A DNA stretch of 59,319 bases from Clostridia bacterium (GTDB lineage Bacteria > Bacillota > Clostridia > Oscillospirales > Acutalibacteraceae), in the NCBI GenBank assembly GCA_900768075.1, contig CAAGBN010000069.1, positions 1 through 59,319 of the forward strand. The letters run 5' to 3'. The notes under the pieces are model-generated. The model did not search any database. It was not told the origin of the DNA and worked only from the letters and a program-made list of their open reading frames with translations. Of the stretch, positions 9,775-18,353 are shown one piece after another. How positions within the stretch are numbered: position 1 is the stretch's first letter; the number at the start of each line of letters is the position of its first letter. The translations under genes and the position numbers were made by a program.

Positions 9775-9777
9775 TTT

Positions 9778-10761
9778 ATGGCAGAAGATAAAAACAAAGT
9801 TATACATAAAACCTCAGTGGGCGGCCAGGCGCTTATTGAGGGTATTATGATGCAGGGACCAAAGGGTGCCGCAATTTCAGTTAGAACACCTGACGGTACT
9901 ATCGACACTGAAAGCCTTGAAGTAAAGCACGCTAAAGATAAGTTCAAGCCTCTTGGCTGGCCTATAATACGTGGTGTGGTTGCTTATATTGAGTCAATGC
10001 TTTTCGGTTATAAGTGTCTTATGATTTCGGCTGAAAAGTCAGGTCTTGAGGACCTCGAAGAAAGCGAAGAAAATATGTCAAAGCTTGATAAATGGCTTAA
10101 TGACCATATTAATAAAAAGGTTCTTGGTGTACTTACTGCAGTTGCAAGCGTATTAGGTATCGCTCTTGCATTTCTTCTTTTCTTCTACCTGCCGACTATT
10201 GCTGTTGATTTTATCAACAAGCTTGCAGGTGAGGCTCTTAGCAACTACAGAGCTCTCTTTGAGGGAATCATCAGAATGATAATTTTCGTTGCTTATATTG
10301 CACTTGTTTCTCTTATGAAAGATATCAAGCGTACCTTTATGTATCACGGCGCTGAGCATAAGACGATTTTCTGCTATGAAAAAGGCTGTGAGCTTACAGT
10401 AGAAAATGTTAAAAAGCAGTCACGCTTTCATCCTCGTTGCGGTACAAGCTTCATTTTTGTAATTCTCATCATCAGTGTTATTATTTCATCTGCAATTTCT
10501 GTTACATGGCCTGAGCTTCGCGATCAGACTGCTATCTGGATTGCGATTAAAATTCTTGTTCTGCCTTTAGTTACAGGACTCAGCTATGAATTTATTAAGT
10601 TTGCAGGCAGACACGACAACTTATTTGTCAAGATTCTTTCAGCTCCCGGACTCTGGATGCAGAGACTTACAACAAAAGAGCCTGATGAAGATATGATTGA
10701 AGTTGCTCTTGAAGCATTCAAGGCAGTAATTACAGATAATCCTGAGGATGATAAGGTATGA
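9778..10761 (+). CDS. yqhQ: YqhQ-like membrane protein (DUF1385)
   Basis: 327 residues; the DUF1385 signature GGQALIEGIMMQGPKG lies near the N terminus, followed by the conserved RG(V)VAYIESMLFGYKCLM block. Hydrophobic segments lie near residues 118-150, 160-182 and 222-245, and YHGAEHKTIFCYE and RCGTSFIF are conserved family motifs. B. subtilis YqhQ is a membrane protein whose exact job is unsettled. In Clostridia it commonly precedes prmC, as here: the stop overlaps the prmC start as ATGA. Confidence 0.87.
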   Translation: MAEDKNKVIHKTSVGGQALIEGIMMQGPKGAAISVRTPDGTIDTESLEVKHAKDKFKPLGWPIIRGVVAYIESMLFGYKCLMISAEKSGLEDLEESEENMSKLDKWLNDHINKKVLGVLTAVASVLGIALAFLLFFYLPTIAVDFINKLAGEALSNYRALFEGIIRMIIFVAYIALVSLMKDIKRTFMYHGAEHKTIFCYEKGCELTVENVKKQSRFHPRCGTSFIFVILIISVIISSAISVTWPELRDQTAIWIAIKILVLPLVTGLSYEFIKFAGRHDNLFVKILSAPGLWMQRLTTKEPDEDMIEVALEAFKAVITDNPEDDKV

Positions 10762-11603
10762 TAATCAGAGAAGCTTTGTCTCTTATAAAAGAAAAGCTTA
10801 ATAATATAGACGACGGTGATATTGAAGCGAGATATATCATCGAAAAGGTTTGCGGTATAAATTACAGAGATTTGCTTTTAAGATACAGCGAAAGCATTTC
10901 CGAGGAAAACATCAATAAAGCATTATTAATGGCTGACAGAAGACTTGCAGGTGAGCCTATTCAGTATATACTTGGTGAATGGGATTTTATGGATTTCACC
11001 TTTAAAGTAGGAGAGGGTGTTCTCATACCTAGACCCGAAACCGAAATTCTTGTCGAGACCGTATTAGAAAACATCAAAGATATTTCCGATCCTGTAGTTT
11101 ATGATTTGTGTTCAGGCAGTGGTTGCATTGGTCTTAGCATCAAAAAAATTCGCCCTGATGTTAAGGTATATCTTGTAGAAAAATCAGAAAAGGCACTCGC
11201 TTACCTTAAAGAAAATTGCCGTAACATCTGCGGTGAGCTTGAAAATACGACAGTGATACAGGGAGATATTTTAAATATTGATGCTTTTTCAAATTTGCCT
11301 GAGGCTGATGCAATTGTGAGTAATCCGCCTTATATCAGAAGTGATGAAATTGCTTCTCTTCAGAGCGAGGTGTTACTCGAGCCTCGTATGGCACTTGACG
11401 GTGGTGATGACGGGCTTGTTTTTTACAGATACCTTGTCAGCAACTGGTCGGAAAAGCTTAAGGGTAATGGCTTTATGGCTTTTGAATGCGGCGAAGATCA
11501 GGCGGAAGATATTTGCGGTCTTTTTAAAAAAATTAATTTTGACAACAGCATAATAAATGATTATAATAATATTCAACGAATCGTTATAGGAAGGAGAAAC
11601 TGA
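10758..11603 (+). CDS. prmC: release factor glutamine methyltransferase PrmC
   Basis: 281 residues. It methylates the glutamine of the GGQ motif of release factors RF1/RF2 using SAM. The N-terminal helical domain (about 1-75) is followed by a Rossmann methyltransferase domain with SAM motif DLCSGSGCIGLSI and the amide-binding NPPY motif (SNPPYIRSDE). It overlaps yqhQ by 4 bases and its stop directly abuts the ATG of the next gene. In many Firmicutes prmC follows prfA; prfA is not next to it here. Confidence 0.94.
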   Translation: MIIREALSLIKEKLNNIDDGDIEARYIIEKVCGINYRDLLLRYSESISEENINKALLMADRRLAGEPIQYILGEWDFMDFTFKVGEGVLIPRPETEILVETVLENIKDISDPVVYDLCSGSGCIGLSIKKIRPDVKVYLVEKSEKALAYLKENCRNICGELENTTVIQGDILNIDAFSNLPEADAIVSNPPYIRSDEIASLQSEVLLEPRMALDGGDDGLVFYRYLVSNWSEKLKGNGFMAFECGEDQAEDICGLFKKINFDNSIINDYNNIQRIVIGRRN

Positions 11604-12275
11604 ATGATTTTTGATTTAATGAGAAACGGTCTCTCAATAGAATTACTTATTAATCTGTGTGTTCGTGTGTTTGTAATTTTTTGTGTTTTACCTATACACG
11701 AGTTTGCACACGGCTTTGTTGCATATAAGCTCGGCGATGAAACAGCAAGACTTAAGGGCAGACTTACTATGAATCCTCTTGCACACGTGGATCCCTTAGG
11801 TGCTTTGATGGTGCTTCTTGTAGGCTTCGGCTACGCTAAGCCTGTGCCTGTAAATATCGGTAGATTCAAGCGCGGTAAGAGAAAGCAGTATATGGCACTG
11901 ACTGCTTTGGCAGGTCCTGTGTCAAACCTTATAATGGCAACAATCTTTACTTTCTTCTACTGTATGATGTATTACAAATTTATGCATCTGGGTGATGTGG
12001 CTTTATATATTGCACTGTTCTTGTCGGTTGCGGCTCAGATAAATATTTCCCTTGCAGTTTTCAATCTTTTGCCCATACCGCCTCTTGACGGCTCAAGAAT
12101 TCTCAATGCAGTTTTACCCGACAGAATATATTATAAGATTATGCAGTATGAAAGATATATTGTTCTTGTAATCTTTGTTCTTATATTTATGAATGTTCTT
12201 GACGGACCTATCAGCTTTTTATCAGGTCTTATTGAAACGCTGATTATCAGATTATGTGAAATACCCTTTGTATAA
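11604..12275 (+). CDS. M50 family (site-2) membrane metalloprotease
   Basis: 223 residues with about five hydrophobic segments. The zinc motif H32-E33-x-x-H36 (PIHEFAHGF) lies in the first membrane segment, and the third-ligand motif NLLPIPPLDGSRI in a later one, which places it with site-2 proteases of the YwhC/SpoIVFB-like type without PDZ or CBS domains. Substrate is unknown. The position immediately before scpA-scpB is common in Clostridia. The gene starts at the base after the prmC stop, with RBS GGAAGGAGAAA inside prmC. Confidence 0.9.
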   Translation: MIFDLMRNGLSIELLINLCVRVFVIFCVLPIHEFAHGFVAYKLGDETARLKGRLTMNPLAHVDPLGALMVLLVGFGYAKPVPVNIGRFKRGKRKQYMALTALAGPVSNLIMATIFTFFYCMMYYKFMHLGDVALYIALFLSVAAQINISLAVFNLLPIPPLDGSRILNAVLPDRIYYKIMQYERYIVLVIFVLIFMNVLDGPISFLSGLIETLIIRLCEIPFV

Positions 12276-12288
12276 ATAAGGAGTAACA

Positions 12289-13068
12289 ATGGAAGTTATA
12301 AACTATAAATTAGATGTGTTTGAGGGACCCCTTGACCTGCTTTTACATCTGATAAACAAGCACAAACTTAATATTAACGATATACCTATTTTCACTCTTG
12401 TTGAGCAGTATATTGAATACGTAAGACAAATGCAGGAGTCAGATATGGAGGTTGCCAGCGACTTTCTTGAAATGGCGGCTCGCCTTGTGTATATCAAATC
12501 TGTTTCACTTCTTCCCGTATATGAGGAAGCTGAACAGCTTAAAAAGGAGCTTACAGGTGAGCTTATCGAATACCGTGACTGCAAGATTATGGCAGGAAAA
12601 ATCGCTGAAACAGCAAACGGATTTGATTATTTCTACCGTGATACTATGAAAATCGAATCAAGCAAGAAGTATGAGCGACTTCACGAAAGCGAGGACTTAT
12701 TCCGTAGCTATATTGCTGCAATCGGTAAAGGCAAGAGAAAGCTTCCTCCGCCTATTGAAGCCTTTACTGCTATTGTTTCAAAGAAGATAGTTTCTGTTTC
12801 TTCAAGGGTTTCGGGTATAGTTACTAAGCTTCGAAAAGGTGCAAAAAGACATTTCGGTGAGTTTTTCTCTGATGCATCCTCACGCTCTGAGATGGTTGCA
12901 ACCTTCCTTGCAATGCTTGAGCTTATTAAGGCTAATAAAATCAAAGCCTGGGGCAGTGGTGACAAGGTCATTGTTGAGCAGTGCGAGGAAATGGAAGAAG
13001 ATATCAACGGATTTATCAGTGAATTTTCAACAGACGTTAATGGAGAGGTAGACTTAAATGACAAGTAA
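12289..13068 (+). CDS. scpA: segregation and condensation protein ScpA
   Basis: 259 residues; the kleisin subunit that bridges SMC heads in the bacterial condensin complex. The N terminus has the characteristic DVFEGPLDLLLHLI and the following helix; the C-terminal winged helix (VATFLAMLELIKANKI) binds the SMC head. RBS AAGGAG. It overlaps scpB by 11 bases, the usual coupling of the two partners. SMC itself is not in this window. Confidence 0.95.
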   Translation: MEVINYKLDVFEGPLDLLLHLINKHKLNINDIPIFTLVEQYIEYVRQMQESDMEVASDFLEMAARLVYIKSVSLLPVYEEAEQLKKELTGELIEYRDCKIMAGKIAETANGFDYFYRDTMKIESSKKYERLHESEDLFRSYIAAIGKGKRKLPPPIEAFTAIVSKKIVSVSSRVSGIVTKLRKGAKRHFGEFFSDASSRSEMVATFLAMLELIKANKIKAWGSGDKVIVEQCEEMEEDINGFISEFSTDVNGEVDLNDK

Positions 13069-13627
13069 AGAACTTATGCCTATGCTTGAAGCTGTGCTTT
13101 TTGCAATGGGTGAACCTATAGAAATTGAAAGACTTTGTGTTGCTCTTGAGCTCGATGAAATAGTCGTCAGTGACGTTCTTGCCAAGCTGCAGGAAAAATA
13201 CAGCAGTGACGATTACGGCATCTGTCTTTTAAAGCTTGATAATAAATATCAGATCTGCACAAAGCAGAAGTATGCTGACAACATAAGAAGTGTAATTGAA
13301 GTTAAGAAGAACGCGCCTTTATCTCAGGCCGCCTTTGAGGTTCTTGCTATTGTGGCTTATAATCAGCCCGTAACAAAAGCTTTTATTGAGCAGATAAGAG
13401 GCGTTGATTGCAGCGGTGTAATTTCATCACTTTGTCAGAAGTCTCTTATTGAAGAAAAAGGCAGACTTGATCTGCCCGGCAGACCCCTTATTTACGGTAC
13501 CACTGCCGAGTTCTTGAGATGCTTCTGTATCTCATCCCTCGATGAGCTTCCTCCCTTGCCTGACAACACAGTTTCAGAAGAAACAACAGAGGAATTTGCA
13601 GAGGAAACTGTTGAGGCAAACGAGTAA
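13058..13627 (+). CDS. scpB: segregation and condensation protein ScpB
   Basis: 189 residues, the dimeric winged-helix partner of ScpA in SMC-ScpAB. Recognised by ALEAVLFA-like start (MLEAVLFAMGEPI), the FEVLAIVAYNQPVTK motif and RPLIYGTTAEFLRCF near the end. The acidic tail (EETTEEFAEETVEANE) is typical. The overlap with scpA supports joint translation. About 45 bases downstream a promoter for the next genes can be seen. Confidence 0.95.
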   Translation: MTSKELMPMLEAVLFAMGEPIEIERLCVALELDEIVVSDVLAKLQEKYSSDDYGICLLKLDNKYQICTKQKYADNIRSVIEVKKNAPLSQAAFEVLAIVAYNQPVTKAFIEQIRGVDCSGVISSLCQKSLIEEKGRLDLPGRPLIYGTTAEFLRCFCISSLDELPPLPDNTVSEETTEEFAEETVEANE

Positions 13628-13672
13628 AAGTAAACTTTTATTTAATTCGGTAAATATATTTTAAACAAACAG

Positions 13673-13706
13673 TTGACGAAACTGTAATTTTAATGTAACA
13701 TATAAT
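13673..13706 (+). promoter_or_regulatory. putative sigma-A promoter for the DUF2953-gerW pair
   Basis: TTGACG at 13673-13678 is followed 17 bases later by TAACAT (13696-13701). A perfect TATAAT at 13701-13706 also exists but sits 22 bases from the TTGACG. One of these probably starts transcription in the 105-base gap after scpB. The choice between the two -10 boxes is open. Confidence 0.5.
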
Positions 13707-13732
13707 TTGTATATAACGAAAGGGGTGAAAGG

Positions 13733-14461
13733 GTGACAGGATTTCAGATATTTTTATGTGTTATTCTTGGTTTTATCGGTTTGATAGTGCTTCTGCTGTC
13801 AGTACCTGTAAAGGTTTCTCTTGCATTTGACAACAAGATTCATCTGACAGTCAAATATCTTTTTATCAAGCTCAACATTTTACCTGTTGACCCGAATAAA
13901 CCCAAGAAGCCCGCCAAGCCTAAAAAAGAGCCCGAGAAAAAGCCTGAGGAAGAGAAAAAGGATGAGGCACCGAAAGAGAAAAAGCCTAATCCTATTCTTG
14001 AAATGGTAAAAGCCAACGGCTATGACGGTATGATGCTCGTCATTAAAAATCTCGGCAGGGTACTTGGAATTTACGGTGGTAAATTATTCAAGAGTGTTGT
14101 TTTTGATGAGATAGACCTTTACATAAGCGTAGGTACAGGCGACGCCGCATCTACAGCTATCAAATACGGCGAAACCTGTCAGAAGGTTTACCCGGTTTTA
14201 GGCTTTATCTGTTCAAACAATATTGTCAGGAAATATGATATTTTAGTTGAGCCTGATTTTCTTGCTAATAAGACAGAAAATGAGCTGTTCATCGACTTGA
14301 GTATCACAATAAGAAAAATTATCAATGCAACTATTGCTATGGTATTCAGACTGATTTTCAATGTTGGTCTCAATTTTATTCTCGGGGCTAAAAAAGGCAA
14401 AGAAAATTCACAGTCAGACAATACAGTTTCAGCTGTCAAAGCTGAAAAATCAAACGGTTAA
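13733..14461 (+). CDS. DUF2953 domain protein (YtfI-like)
   Basis: 242 residues starting at GTG with a very strong RBS (GAAAGGGGTGAAAGG). One N-terminal membrane segment (about residues 4-24) is followed by a lysine/proline/glutamate-rich linker (residues 60-95) and a soluble domain of the DUF2953 family. In B. subtilis the related ytfI lies directly before ytfJ (gerW), the same order as here, and spore-related expression is the usual view. Biochemical function unknown; it may help localise or fold the GerW protein (inference). Confidence 0.75.
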   Translation: MTGFQIFLCVILGFIGLIVLLLSVPVKVSLAFDNKIHLTVKYLFIKLNILPVDPNKPKKPAKPKKEPEKKPEEEKKDEAPKEKKPNPILEMVKANGYDGMMLVIKNLGRVLGIYGGKLFKSVVFDEIDLYISVGTGDAASTAIKYGETCQKVYPVLGFICSNNIVRKYDILVEPDFLANKTENELFIDLSITIRKIINATIAMVFRLIFNVGLNFILGAKKGKENSQSDNTVSAVKAEKSNG

Positions 14462-14482
14462 ATAATGAAAGGATGATATAAT

Positions 14483-14890
14483 ATGGCAGAAAAATCAGCA
14501 GGCGCAATTCTCGCCTCAACAATCGAAAAAATCCGTGACCTTGTAGACACAAGCACAATCATCGGTGAAGCTATCTATGCAGAGGGCGGCACAACAATTA
14601 TCCCTGTTTCAAAGGTTACATATGGCTTTGCATCAGGTGGTGCAGACTTCCCCTCAAAGAGCAATAAGGAGCTCTTCGGCGGTGGCGGCGGTGCAGGTGT
14701 TACAATTACACCCGTTGCTTTCCTTGTAATCAACAACGGCGACGTAACTCTCAAGCACATCACAGCTTATGACAATGCTGCTGAAAGAGTTGTTAACCTT
14801 GTTCCTGAAATGTTTGATAAGGTTACAGGTCTTATGAACAAGACAAAGAAAGACGTTGTTATTCCCGACGCACCTGTAGAAGAAGTATAA
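14483..14890 (+). CDS. gerW: GerW family sporulation protein (YtfJ)
   Basis: 135 residues with the hallmark start of the YtfJ/GerW family: an N-terminal helix, then GGTTIIPVSKVTYGFASGG, a glycine-rich block (GGGGGAGVTITP) and PVAFLVINNGDV. In B. subtilis it is made in the forespore and is needed for germination with some germinants. The placement after the DUF2953 gene matches B. subtilis. A stem-loop begins 26 bases after the stop. Confidence 0.9.
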   Translation: MAEKSAGAILASTIEKIRDLVDTSTIIGEAIYAEGGTTIIPVSKVTYGFASGGADFPSKSNKELFGGGGGAGVTITPVAFLVINNGDVTLKHITAYDNAAERVVNLVPEMFDKVTGLMNKTKKDVVIPDAPVEEV

Positions 14891-14915
14891 TTTTCAGAAA
14901 ATATTAATTTTGAAT

Positions 14916-14950
14916 CAACCGCCTGCATATCATATAACGGCAGGTGGTTG
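14916..14950 (+). terminator. stem-loop between gerW and the carboxypeptidase gene; terminator or RBS-sequestering hairpin
   Basis: CAACCGCCTGC (14916-14926) pairs with GCAGGTGGTTG (14940-14950) over 11 positions with one G-U wobble and a 13-base loop. It is followed by CTTTGTTG, only a weak U-run. The 3' arm contains AGGTGG, which is the only plausible ribosome binding site for the next gene (start TTG 14956). It therefore resembles both a weak terminator and a translational lock. Confidence 0.6.
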
Positions 14951-14955
14951 CTTTG

Positions 14956-16065
14956 TTGCATAAAAAACTGATATTAATTTTCATACTGATATTTATTTTT
15001 TCATTCTCTGTGTACTCTGCCGAGGAACCGACTTTGAGTGCTCGCAGTGCAGTTTTAATTAACGCTGAGACAAAAGAGATACTTTATGAAAAAGATGCTT
15101 TCACAAAAAGGTCTATGGCAAGTACAACCAAGATTATGACTGGGTTACTTGCTTGTGAATCAGGAAGGCTCTCTCAGACAGTAACTGTCGGAGATATCAA
15201 CAGCGAGGGCTCATCCATCGGGCTTAAAAATGGTTATCAGCTGACTCTTGAAGCCTTAACTTATGGTATGATGCTCGAATCAGGTAATGATGCCGCTGTA
15301 GTTTGTGCTGAGTTTCTTGCAGGCAGTGAAGAAGCTTTTTCGTTTTTTATGAATGATAAAGCAAAAGAAATCGGTATGACGGATACAAATTTTGTTACTG
15401 CGTCAGGCTTAGACAGTCAGGAGCATTATTCTACGGCTTATGATATGGCTCTTCTTGGTGCCTGTGCTGTCGGCAATCCTCAGTTTCGTGAATTCTGCTC
15501 GGTTAAAAATAAAAGAGTAGATTTTATTGAGCCTGATATCAGTGTTACATTTTCCAATCACAATAAGCTTTTGGCGTGGTATGACGGTGTTTTCGGAATT
15601 AAAACCGGCTTTACTAAAAAAAGTGGCCGCTGTCTTGTCACAGCTTGCGAGCGAGACGGTGTTGTTTTAATTGCTGTAACGCTTAATGCAGGTGACGATT
15701 GGAATGATCACAGAAAGCTGTATGATTATGGCTTTGAAAAATGCAGTCAGAATGAGATTTTTATTCGTATACCTCAGAGTGTGAAAGTTTATTCAGGTTG
15801 TGTTGCTTCAGTTGATATAGCACTTGAACATAATCCTGTGAGATTGGCTTCAGCTGATAGTGATGCAATAACACAGAAGATATTTCTTAAAGAATTTTTA
15901 TATGCACCAATCAGGTGTGGTGATGTAGTAGGTAAAGCTGAGCTTTATAAAGGCGGTCAGCTTTTATGTAGCTATAATATAATTGCTCAGGCAGATGTTG
16001 ATTCAGTTTTACCTGTACAGAAAAAACAAAGTATATGGTCAAAAATTGCAGATATATTTAATTAG
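14956..16065 (+). CDS. D-alanyl-D-alanine carboxypeptidase (DacF/PBP5 type)
   Basis: Low-molecular-weight penicillin-binding protein that trims the terminal D-Ala of peptidoglycan side chains. A signal peptide (hydrophobic stretch ending near FSVYSAEEP) precedes the S11 peptidase domain with SxxK (S56-T-T-K59, MASTTK), SxN (S109-G-N111) and KTG (IKTGFT), then a beta-rich C-terminal domain and a possible short amphipathic tail. No ATG is available at the N terminus; TTG 14956 is chosen, with TTG 14953 or GTG 14944 as alternatives. Lying between gerW and rluB, it may be a sporulation-linked DacF/DacB, but it could equally be the vegetative enzyme. Confidence 0.88.
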   Translation: MHKKLILIFILIFIFSFSVYSAEEPTLSARSAVLINAETKEILYEKDAFTKRSMASTTKIMTGLLACESGRLSQTVTVGDINSEGSSIGLKNGYQLTLEALTYGMMLESGNDAAVVCAEFLAGSEEAFSFFMNDKAKEIGMTDTNFVTASGLDSQEHYSTAYDMALLGACAVGNPQFREFCSVKNKRVDFIEPDISVTFSNHNKLLAWYDGVFGIKTGFTKKSGRCLVTACERDGVVLIAVTLNAGDDWNDHRKLYDYGFEKCSQNEIFIRIPQSVKVYSGCVASVDIALEHNPVRLASADSDAITQKIFLKEFLYAPIRCGDVVGKAELYKGGQLLCSYNIIAQADVDSVLPVQKKQSIWSKIADIFN

Positions 16066-16081
16066 TTGAAAGGATATACCT

Positions 16082-16819
16082 ATGGCAGAAGTCAGACTTC
16101 AGAAATATTTAGCCGAAAGCGGTGTCGCTTCCCGTAGAAAAAGTGAAGAGCTTATTGAGCAGGGCAAGGTTAAAGTCAACGGCAGAGTTGCTATGATTGG
16201 TGATAAGATCGACCCTAAGAGAGATACTGTTACCGTTAGCGGTAAAAAAATAGTCAAGACCAAAAATCACACATATGTTGTTTTACATAAGCCCAGAGGC
16301 TTTATCACAACAATGAGTGACGAAAAAGACAGAAAGTGTGTTGCTGAGCTTATCAAAGACGTTGAAGGCAGAGTTTATCCCGTAGGCCGTCTTGATAAAG
16401 ACAGTGAGGGTATGCTTCTGTTTACAAACGACGGAGCTTTCGCTAATGCGATGACACATCCCACTAAGCACGTGCCTAAGACTTACCGTGTAACTGTCAG
16501 AACTTCAATCAATGAAGAACAGATTACAGCACTCACTCAGGGTGTTATCATCGAAGACAGAAAGACTGCTCCTGCCGAGGTCAGAGTTATAACCAAAGAA
16601 GAGGGCAGAGTCGTACTTGAAATAATCCTCTATGAAGGCAGAAATCGTCAGATCAGAAAGATGTGCGAAGAAGTCGGCCTTGAGGTTGCAAGACTCAAGA
16701 GAACAGCTATAGGCTCAATCAAGCTCGGTATGCTTAAGCAGGGCGCATGGAGACATCTGACAGAAGATGAAGTCAGAAAGCTTATGATTGCTGCAGGCCT
16801 TGAAAGAAAGAAGAAATAA
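16082..16819 (+). CDS. rluB: 23S rRNA pseudouridine synthase, RluB/RsuA family
   Basis: 245 residues. An N-terminal S4 RNA-binding domain (RLQKYLAESGVASRRKSEELIEQGKVKVNG) precedes the catalytic domain with the RsuA-family motif GRLDKDSEGMLLFTNDG, whose aspartate is catalytic, and ends with the family block EGRNRQIRKM. RluB is preferred over RsuA because Firmicutes carry rluB next to dac and scp genes. RBS GAAAGGA. The gene for a small cysteine-tailed protein follows one base after the stop. Confidence 0.9.
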   Translation: MAEVRLQKYLAESGVASRRKSEELIEQGKVKVNGRVAMIGDKIDPKRDTVTVSGKKIVKTKNHTYVVLHKPRGFITTMSDEKDRKCVAELIKDVEGRVYPVGRLDKDSEGMLLFTNDGAFANAMTHPTKHVPKTYRVTVRTSINEEQITALTQGVIIEDRKTAPAEVRVITKEEGRVVLEIILYEGRNRQIRKMCEEVGLEVARLKRTAIGSIKLGMLKQGAWRHLTEDEVRKLMIAAGLERKKK

Positions 16820-16820
16820 T

Positions 16821-17165
16821 ATGATTTTCTTTAAAAATACTGTCCTTGATTCAGAGGGTAAAGCAATTGAATTTCAGGCTCTTGACAATGATATATTGCT
16901 TGGTGAGTGCACCTTGGTTTTAGGTGAAAAATTTGCTGAAGTTACAAAACTTAGCTTTAACAGCGATTCACCTTTTGCAGGTGAGGGCCTTTTAAAAAGT
17001 GCATATAACTACGGTGCACTTAAGAACTATTATATGGCTAAATGCAGTGTTAAGGGTATTGATTCCTTGCTTTTAAGACTTGGCTTTGAAAAAAAGGACG
17101 AAGAATATATAACCGACATACCGACAATACTTATGGGTAGTTGCGGAAGCTGCGGTAATAAATAA
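16821..17165 (+). CDS. small GNAT-like protein with CGSCGNK tail
   Basis: 114 residues from ATG 16821. The central part (LLKSAYNYGALKNYYMAKC through LLLRLGFEKKD) looks like the second half of a GNAT acetyltransferase, but the acetyl-CoA loop is not obvious, so it may be a degenerate or minimal GNAT fold. The last residues, GSCGSCGNK, form a CxxC pair that could bind metal or be redox-active. It sits between rluB and yicC with an AAGAAGAAATAAT leader and no strong RBS, so expression probably depends on coupling to rluB. Function unknown. Confidence 0.6.
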   Translation: MIFFKNTVLDSEGKAIEFQALDNDILLGECTLVLGEKFAEVTKLSFNSDSPFAGEGLLKSAYNYGALKNYYMAKCSVKGIDSLLLRLGFEKKDEEYITDIPTILMGSCGSCGNK

Positions 17166-17193
17166 AATGATTTCTCAGATGGAGGAACCTTAA

Positions 17194-18072
17194 ATGATCA
17201 GAAGTATGACAGGCTTCGGCAGAGGCCAGGATATATTAGACGGGATGAGCATTTCCGTTGAAATTAAAAGTGTAAATCACAGATATTTTGACTTTTCTTG
17301 CAGAGTACCAAGAAGCTATGGCTTCCTCGAAGAAAAGCTCAAGACTTACATACAGACCCTTGTTGCAAGAGGTAAGATTGAATGCTATGTTTGCATTGAA
17401 GCTCTTGAAATTGACGAGTGCATAGTTAATGTCAACCATTCATTAGCAGCAGGTTACATTGAAGCACTTAAGGAAATCAGCGAAAGATATAATCTTCCTG
17501 ATGATATCACAGTTTCCTCTGTTGCAAAATATCACGATATTTTCTCAGTGCATAAGAGCGAAGCAGACGAAGAAAGAATTTGGAGCTCTGTTAAGGCTGT
17601 TGCTGATAAAGCAGTTGCATCTTTTGTATCAATGAGAGAAAAAGAGGGCGAAAAGCTCAAGGATGATATCCTTTCAAGATGTGATACTATCATTTCAAAT
17701 GTTGCTTTTATTGAAGAGCGTTCACCTGAAACTGTCAAGGAATACAACGAAAAGCTTCTTGAAAGAATGAAAAATGTTCTTGGTGATGTTCAGGTTGATG
17801 AGCAGAGACTTCTCACAGAAGCTGCTATCTATGCTGATAAAATTGCAGTTGCAGAAGAAACCGTAAGACTCAGAAGTCATATCAATCAGATGCACGAGTT
17901 TATGGAAAGCACAGTTGCTATCGGCAGAAAGATGGACTTCCTTGTGCAGGAATTCAACCGTGAAGCTAACACAATCGGCTCAAAGGCGCAGGATGTGGAA
18001 ATTGCCAAGCGTGTAATTGACATTAAGGCTGAAATTGAAAAAATCAGAGAGCAAGTTCAGAATATTGAATAA
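17194..18072 (+). CDS. yicC: YicC family endoribonuclease
   Basis: 292 residues with the family start MTGFGRG and EIKSVNHRYFDFSCR, and the conserved C-terminal block EFNREANTIGSKAQDVEIA (DUF1732). YicC-type proteins act as ring-shaped endoribonucleases in E. coli. The order yicC-remA-gmk-rpoZ matches B. subtilis yloC-ylzA-gmk-yloH. RBS GATGGAGGAA. The gap to remA is 11 bases. Confidence 0.93.
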   Translation: MIRSMTGFGRGQDILDGMSISVEIKSVNHRYFDFSCRVPRSYGFLEEKLKTYIQTLVARGKIECYVCIEALEIDECIVNVNHSLAAGYIEALKEISERYNLPDDITVSSVAKYHDIFSVHKSEADEERIWSSVKAVADKAVASFVSMREKEGEKLKDDILSRCDTIISNVAFIEERSPETVKEYNEKLLERMKNVLGDVQVDEQRLLTEAAIYADKIAVAEETVRLRSHINQMHEFMESTVAIGRKMDFLVQEFNREANTIGSKAQDVEIAKRVIDIKAEIEKIREQVQNIE

Positions 18073-18083
18073 GGTGAAATAGA

Positions 18084-18353
18084 ATGAAGTTAATTAATAT
18101 AGGATTTGGTAACATGATAAATGCACACCGTCTTGTTGCTATTGTCAGCCCCGATTCCGCGCCTATCAAAAGATTGATTCAGGAATGTAAAGAGAGAGGT
18201 ACTCTTATTGATGCAACTCAGGGCAGAAGAACAAGAGCTGTAATTATTATGGACAGTGACCATGTAATTCTCACATATCTTCAGTGCGAAACAGTAGCCA
18301 ACCGTCTCGATTCTGATGCTGAAATCAGCGAGGAGGAATGTGCAGATGAATAA
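18084..18353 (+). CDS. remA: RemA family DNA-binding regulator (DUF370)
   Basis: 89 residues; the family start INIGFGNMINAHRLVAIVSPDSAPIK is split by the fully conserved RLIQECKERG...DATQGRRTRAVI region. In B. subtilis RemA forms arc-shaped oligomers that activate biofilm matrix and osmolyte genes. Here it is in its usual place between yicC and gmk, and its 3' end overlaps the gmk start by 8 bases. Confidence 0.94.
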   Translation: MKLINIGFGNMINAHRLVAIVSPDSAPIKRLIQECKERGTLIDATQGRRTRAVIIMDSDHVILTYLQCETVANRLDSDAEISEEECADE

